In this document: in pieces, positions 42,903-45,995 of the stretch | Layout: each line of letters begins with the position of its first letter | How positions within the stretch are numbered: position 1 is the stretch's first letter | Assembly: GCA_017515595.1 (NCBI GenBank) | Contig: JAFWFL010000047.1 | Location: 1-45,995 of the forward strand | Source: Coriobacteriales bacterium | GTDB lineage: Bacteria > Actinomycetota > Coriobacteriia > Coriobacteriales > UMGS124 | DNA length: 45,995 bases | Reading direction: 5' to 3' | The notes under the pieces: generated by a model | Database searches by the model: none | Told to the model about the DNA's origin: nothing | What the model saw: only the letters and a program-made list of their open reading frames with translations | Program-made: the position numbers and the translations under genes

Positions 42903-43003
42903 ACCCCATTGGGGTAATACGTAATATTGTGCCCTGAGAGCAAACCAATGTTTCATGTTTACCTCAAGATTACCCCCTTGGGGTGGTGATAAACCATAGG
43001 GGT
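42903..43003. promoter_or_regulatory. Paired palindromic operator candidates between the regulator and flavoprotein genes
   Basis: ACCCCATTGGGGT at 42903-42915 and ACCCCCTTGGGGT at 42972-42984 are 13-base palindromes of the same design with centres 69 bases apart. A third, imperfect site (ACCATAGGGGT, 42993-43003) follows two helical turns later. Flanking TAATA and GATTA are mirrored too. They lie in the 370-base divergent region at 100-200 bases from the flavoprotein start. The rest of that region includes TATATA at 43053-43058 and, leftward, TATAGT near the regulator start as possible -10 boxes. Confidence 0.65.
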
Positions 43004-43105
43004 TCTCATAAAGTGGGCATCGTTGTATCCACGGCACAACAAAAGTCATGTGTATATAGGTACAGTTGTGGTCAGTTGTGTCTTATGTTGAATTAAGGAG
43101 TAAAC

Positions 43106-44815
43106 ATGGATCAAAACATTTCGCGTCGTAGTTTTGTAACCGGTGCCGCTGTTGCAGGCGCTGCCCTGAGCGCAGCTTCTGTCGCAGGCGTTGCCCTTGC
43201 AGACGAGCCCGTCAACACCAACCTTGGTGCCGGCTGGCTTGGCGAGGCTCCCGAGATTGCCGAGAGCGAGATTGTAGAAACGCTCGAAACCGAGATCCTC
43301 ATTGTAGGCGCAGGTTGCTCAGGCCTCGTAGCCGGTATGCATGCCGCTGAGCTTGGTTTAGACTTTATCCTTTGCGAGAAGCTTAACACCTATGGCAGCG
43401 CACACGCAGACATTGGTGCTATCAACTCAAAGTTCCAGGCTGAGCTTGGTCTTGAGATGGACGCCGGCCGCTGGCTGTGCGAGTGGGCTCGTTATGCTTC
43501 TTACAAGAACGACTTTGCTGTGGGTAAGGTTTGGGTTGACCACTCAGGCGAGTTTGTTGAGTGGCTCGTTGACACCTATAACAAACACTCAGAGGAAGAG
43601 TCAACCGTTACCGTTGATGTAGAAAACGGCGGAGAAGGTCGCGCCGGCGGCACCATTTATTATATGCCTCCTGAGTGCCACCATGTTTCTAACAAGGGTT
43701 TCGTGAATCCCAATTCAAACCCCGAGCGTCCCATGTCTCTTGGCCACACCGGCATCCAGGCGACCATTATTGAGCAGGATGGCTACGAGATCAAGTATGA
43801 GTATGAACTCGTCAAGCTCATTCGTGAGGAGAACGGCCCCGTTACCGGCGCTATCTTTGAGGCTCCGCAGGGCTATGTTCAGATCAACGCCAAGAACATT
43901 GTTCTTGCAACCGGTGGCTATGCCAACAACCGCGAGATGATGGAAGCTCTCAACCCTGCAGCCGTTCAGGCTATTACCTCCATGAACGCCAACCCCGCAA
44001 ACGTTGGCCAGGGTATTAAGGCTGCTATGTGGATTGGTGCTGCAAAGGACCTCGACCCAGCCGAGATGCTTTTTGACCGTGGCCTTGTTCCTCCGGGAAT
44101 CAACTGCGGTTATCAGGAGGATACCGGTGCTTTCTACCGCACCGGCCAGCATAACCTTGGTTCACAGCCCTTCCTCAAGGTTGACCGCCGCGGCAAGCGT
44201 ATTGCCAACGAGAGCGCCAACTACGACGCCATTTGCCATGCAGCAGCCAACCGTCCAGGCGGCGTATGGTGCATCCTCTTTGACAGCAGCGCTGCCGAGG
44301 ACGTAAACATCTTCCAGACCCAGGGCTGCTCGGCCGGTACCTGGAAGCGTACCCTCCAGCCCGGCACCAACCCTGCTGATGCCTATGCCAAGGAGATTGA
44401 GGCCGGAACCATTATGATGGCCGATACGCTCGAAGAGCTTGGCGCCAAGCTTGGCTTTGAGGGCGAAGCTCTCGACACCTTCCTCGCAACCATCGCCCGT
44501 TACAACGAGCTTTGCGACCTTGGCTTTGACGCTGACTTTGGCAAGGAGCCCTACCGTCTGTCCCGCATTGACGAGCCTCCTTACTTTGGCGGCTGGTACG
44601 GCGCTTCGATTCTTACCACCCTTGACGGCCTTTGTATTAACGAGCACCTCCAGGTTCTCGACTGGGACGAGGAGCCCATCGAAGGTCTCTATGCTATTGG
44701 TACCACTTCTGGCCGTTACTACAGTGGCAACTACCCGGTATACCTCGTAGGCAACTGCCTCGGCCGCAACATGACCTTTGGTTATCAGGTAATCAACGAG
44801 ATTGTTAACAAATAA
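43106..44815 (+). CDS. Tat-exported FAD-dependent fumarate-reductase-type oxidoreductase
   Basis: This 569-residue protein has a twin-arginine signal (SRRSFVTG, about 6-13; likely cut near ALA-DEP). It has an N-terminal FAD-binding motif EILIVGAGCSGLVAGMHAAE (about 63-82). NIVLATGGYANN and the C-terminal GLYAIGTTSG...GNCLGRNMTFGYQV close the FAD domain, as in flavocytochrome c and UrdA-like reductases. It lacks both a multiheme and an FMN-binding domain, so it needs a separate electron donor. The usual fumarate-site HxTMGG stretch reads ILTTLDG here, suggesting another substrate. A strong terminator follows. It is transcribed alone, divergently from the LuxR-type regulator. Confidence 0.92.
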   Translation: MDQNISRRSFVTGAAVAGAALSAASVAGVALADEPVNTNLGAGWLGEAPEIAESEIVETLETEILIVGAGCSGLVAGMHAAELGLDFILCEKLNTYGSAHADIGAINSKFQAELGLEMDAGRWLCEWARYASYKNDFAVGKVWVDHSGEFVEWLVDTYNKHSEEESTVTVDVENGGEGRAGGTIYYMPPECHHVSNKGFVNPNSNPERPMSLGHTGIQATIIEQDGYEIKYEYELVKLIREENGPVTGAIFEAPQGYVQINAKNIVLATGGYANNREMMEALNPAAVQAITSMNANPANVGQGIKAAMWIGAAKDLDPAEMLFDRGLVPPGINCGYQEDTGAFYRTGQHNLGSQPFLKVDRRGKRIANESANYDAICHAAANRPGGVWCILFDSSAAEDVNIFQTQGCSAGTWKRTLQPGTNPADAYAKEIEAGTIMMADTLEELGAKLGFEGEALDTFLATIARYNELCDLGFDADFGKEPYRLSRIDEPPYFGGWYGASILTTLDGLCINEHLQVLDWDEEPIEGLYAIGTTSGRYYSGNYPVYLVGNCLGRNMTFGYQVINEIVNK

Positions 44816-44843
44816 GTTCTTGGCTTAAAATACCTGCCTTAGC

Positions 44844-44884
44844 AAAAAGCCCCGCTCAGCTTTGAGAGTTGAGCGGGGCTTTTT
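44844..44884. terminator. Bidirectional terminator between the flavoprotein and PrsW genes
   Basis: AAAAAGCCCCGCTCA and its complement form a 15-bp stem with an 11-base loop, with A residues on the left and T residues on the right. It ends the rightward flavoprotein gene and the leftward protease gene. Confidence 0.94.
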
Positions 44885-44908
44885 AGGTAGTTGTTTTGCC
44901 GAGAAACC

Positions 44909-45655
44909 CTAGCGGGTGTAGGGAAGCTCGCGATCGTGCCGGGCGGGAGTACCGTCAAAGTTATACTCAACTTTTGATACCCTGTTGACAATCCAGAAAG
45001 CGATTGCAAAGAAGACAATCATGTAAACAACGCTCGCAATGCCCAATGAGGTTGATTCTGTTGCCTCGGCCGCCATGAGCAAGAAGTCATAGACACCATG
45101 GGTAAAGGTGGGGACAATGATACTCATAGCAAGATGGAACTTCTCGAGCGATGCATTGCCCTGAGCTGCGCATGTTTTGGCCCGCCCAAAGAAGTAACCC
45201 ATGAACATTGCGTTGCACGCATGGCACGGAATCGCGGTAAAACCGCGCACAATACCGGTGGACGCTCCGTAGGCAAAGACATACTCGATATTCTCCACGA
45301 GGGCGAAACCCAAAGAGACAAAGACCGCATACACAATTGCGTCATAATGGTGGTTAAACTCCTCGCTTTTGTAGCCTATCAAGAAGACCACAATCCACTT
45401 GAGGCCCTCTTCTACAAGCGCTACGCCAAGAAGTATGCTCATAAAGAACCCGCTGTAGGAATAGTAAATACCATCGCTTGGTAGGAACAATTGGTCTATT
45501 GCGAGCTCAAGAATGAGGGCTCCTACCGTAGTGAGACACCCAAAGAGAAAGAGCTTGAGCAACAGGCGATGAGGCTCTTTGTCAATATCGCGCACATACA
45601 CAAAGATGAGCAGGGCTATGACGGGCAGAGCAGCAATAAAGATAAGCGTGTTCAT
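44909..45655 (-). CDS. PrsW family intramembrane metalloprotease
   Basis: The 248-residue protein has about seven hydrophobic segments and the PrsW motifs: ALVEEGLKW (EExxK-type, about 79-87), ALVENIEYVFAYG (about 117-129), a His-bearing IPCHACNAMFMGYFFG and PTFTHGVYDFLL (about 186-197) with His and Asp. PrsW in Bacillus subtilis makes a site-1 cut in an anti-sigma factor; the target here is unknown. AAGG lies eight bases before the start. It starts 9 bases after an upstream acidic-tail gene, with which it is probably co-transcribed. Confidence 0.9.
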   Translation of the reverse strand: MNTLIFIAALPVIALLIFVYVRDIDKEPHRLLLKLFLFGCLTTVGALILELAIDQLFLPSDGIYYSYSGFFMSILLGVALVEEGLKWIVVFLIGYKSEEFNHHYDAIVYAVFVSLGFALVENIEYVFAYGASTGIVRGFTAIPCHACNAMFMGYFFGRAKTCAAQGNASLEKFHLAMSIIVPTFTHGVYDFLLMAAEATESTSLGIASVVYMIVFFAIAFWIVNRVSKVEYNFDGTPARHDRELPYTR

Positions 45656-45664
45656 GATAAGACC

Positions 45665-45995
45665 TTACTTAGCAGGTGTGTCTGATGAGGACTTCTCGGA
45701 ATCTCCGGTAGCCGAGGTTGGTTCGCTTGTTAGAGAATCAGATTCAGGCTCGGCAGTGGCTTGGGCAGATTCTTGCGATGGCTTGTCCTCAGAAGTGCCG
45801 GCTGATTCCTGGGTCTGCTCAGTTTCATCTGATTGCTTGTCTTCAGAAGCGTTTGTAGATTCTTGGGTTTGCTGATCAGAATCCTTGGTTTGTTCAGACT
45901 GTTCAGGAGTCTCGGTTTGTTCTGTCTTATCGGCGGCTTCCGGTTGCTCATCTGTGGTTGTCTCTGCAGTAGCTTCGGCGTGTTTCTCGGCAGTG
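45665..45995 (-). CDS. C-terminal fragment of a protein with a Gln/Glu/Thr/Ser-rich tail (5' end outside window)
   Basis: An uninterrupted 109-residue frame runs leftward from the window edge to TAA at 45665-45667. It is low complexity: near-repeats of DKxEQTQES and SEDKxS, no hydrophobic segment, net acidic. The actual domain lies outside the window. Many exported or membrane proteins in this group carry such tails, so nothing about its function can be concluded. It ends nine bases before the PrsW start. Another open frame over this DNA is a shadow. Confidence 0.75.
   Translation of the reverse strand, partial: TAEKHAEATAETTTDEQPEAADKTEQTETPEQSEQTKDSDQQTQESTNASEDKQSDETEQTQESAGTSEDKPSQESAQATAEPESDSLTSEPTSATGDSEKSSSDTPAK

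Overview
The window looks like about 46 kb of chromosome from a moderate-GC actinobacterium, most likely class Coriobacteriia and near the Eggerthellaceae. This is an inference. It rests on a Tat-exported fumarate-reductase-type flavoprotein divergent from a 12-TM LuxR-type regulator, a CXXXY-type CcmE, Gram-positive cell-wall gene order, and DUF1385 and LarB/LarC genes. I see no prophage, insertion sequence with transposase, or CRISPR array.
Layout. (1) 1-140: the 3' end of a 5S rRNA gene and its terminator, so an rRNA operon ends here. (2) 235-6644: an exported hypothetical protein, a DUF1385 protein, exonuclease III (reverse), then folE, a folP-folK fusion, birA and bioY. These cover folate synthesis and biotin use. 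(3) 6655-6904: a 250-bp near-perfect palindrome. (4) 7020-12488: a compact cytochrome c maturation operon (ccmE, F, A, B, C and a ccmD-like gene), followed by a two-domain polyphosphate kinase 2. (5) 14286-16026: tRNA-Glu, a small hypothetical gene, and rplM-rpsI with a clear promoter. (6) 16065-26439: a long co-directional cluster of glmM, acpS, nnrE-nnrD, alr, udg, tsaE, a tsaB-rimI-tsaD triple fusion and comF. It covers cell-wall precursors, metabolite repair and the t6A tRNA modification. (7) 26440-26777: a hairpin-rich untranslated region after comF, a candidate structured RNA. (8) 26778-31613: a solute-binding lipoprotein, then a leftward block (hpf; degV, a membrane protein and rlmK) bracketed by two inverted copies of a palindromic element. 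(9) 31614-35073: a leftward operon of a coiled-coil lysozyme-like protein, larB and larC (nickel-pincer cofactor). (10) 35625-40007: a 1460-residue secreted protein of MBG-like repeats. (11) 40185-44815: an ATP-pyrophosphatase-only GMP synthase, the LuxR-type membrane regulator and the divergent flavoprotein, with paired GGGGT palindromes between them. (12) 44909-45995: a PrsW-type protease and the C-terminal tail of an upstream partner gene that runs off the window.
The least expected content is at DNA level. At least two families of long palindromic elements are dispersed in intergenic sequence (6655-6904 with a diverged half-copy at 27623-27700; 27781-28001 with an inverted copy at 31360-31570). 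A third isolated palindrome lies at 35300-35385. The structured region after comF is the best candidate for a non-coding RNA. At protein level the notable points are the TsaB-RimI-TsaD and FolP-FolK fusions, a 380-residue acidic tail on NnrE-NnrD, a CcmE with a second OB-like domain, and a GMP synthase without its glutaminase domain.
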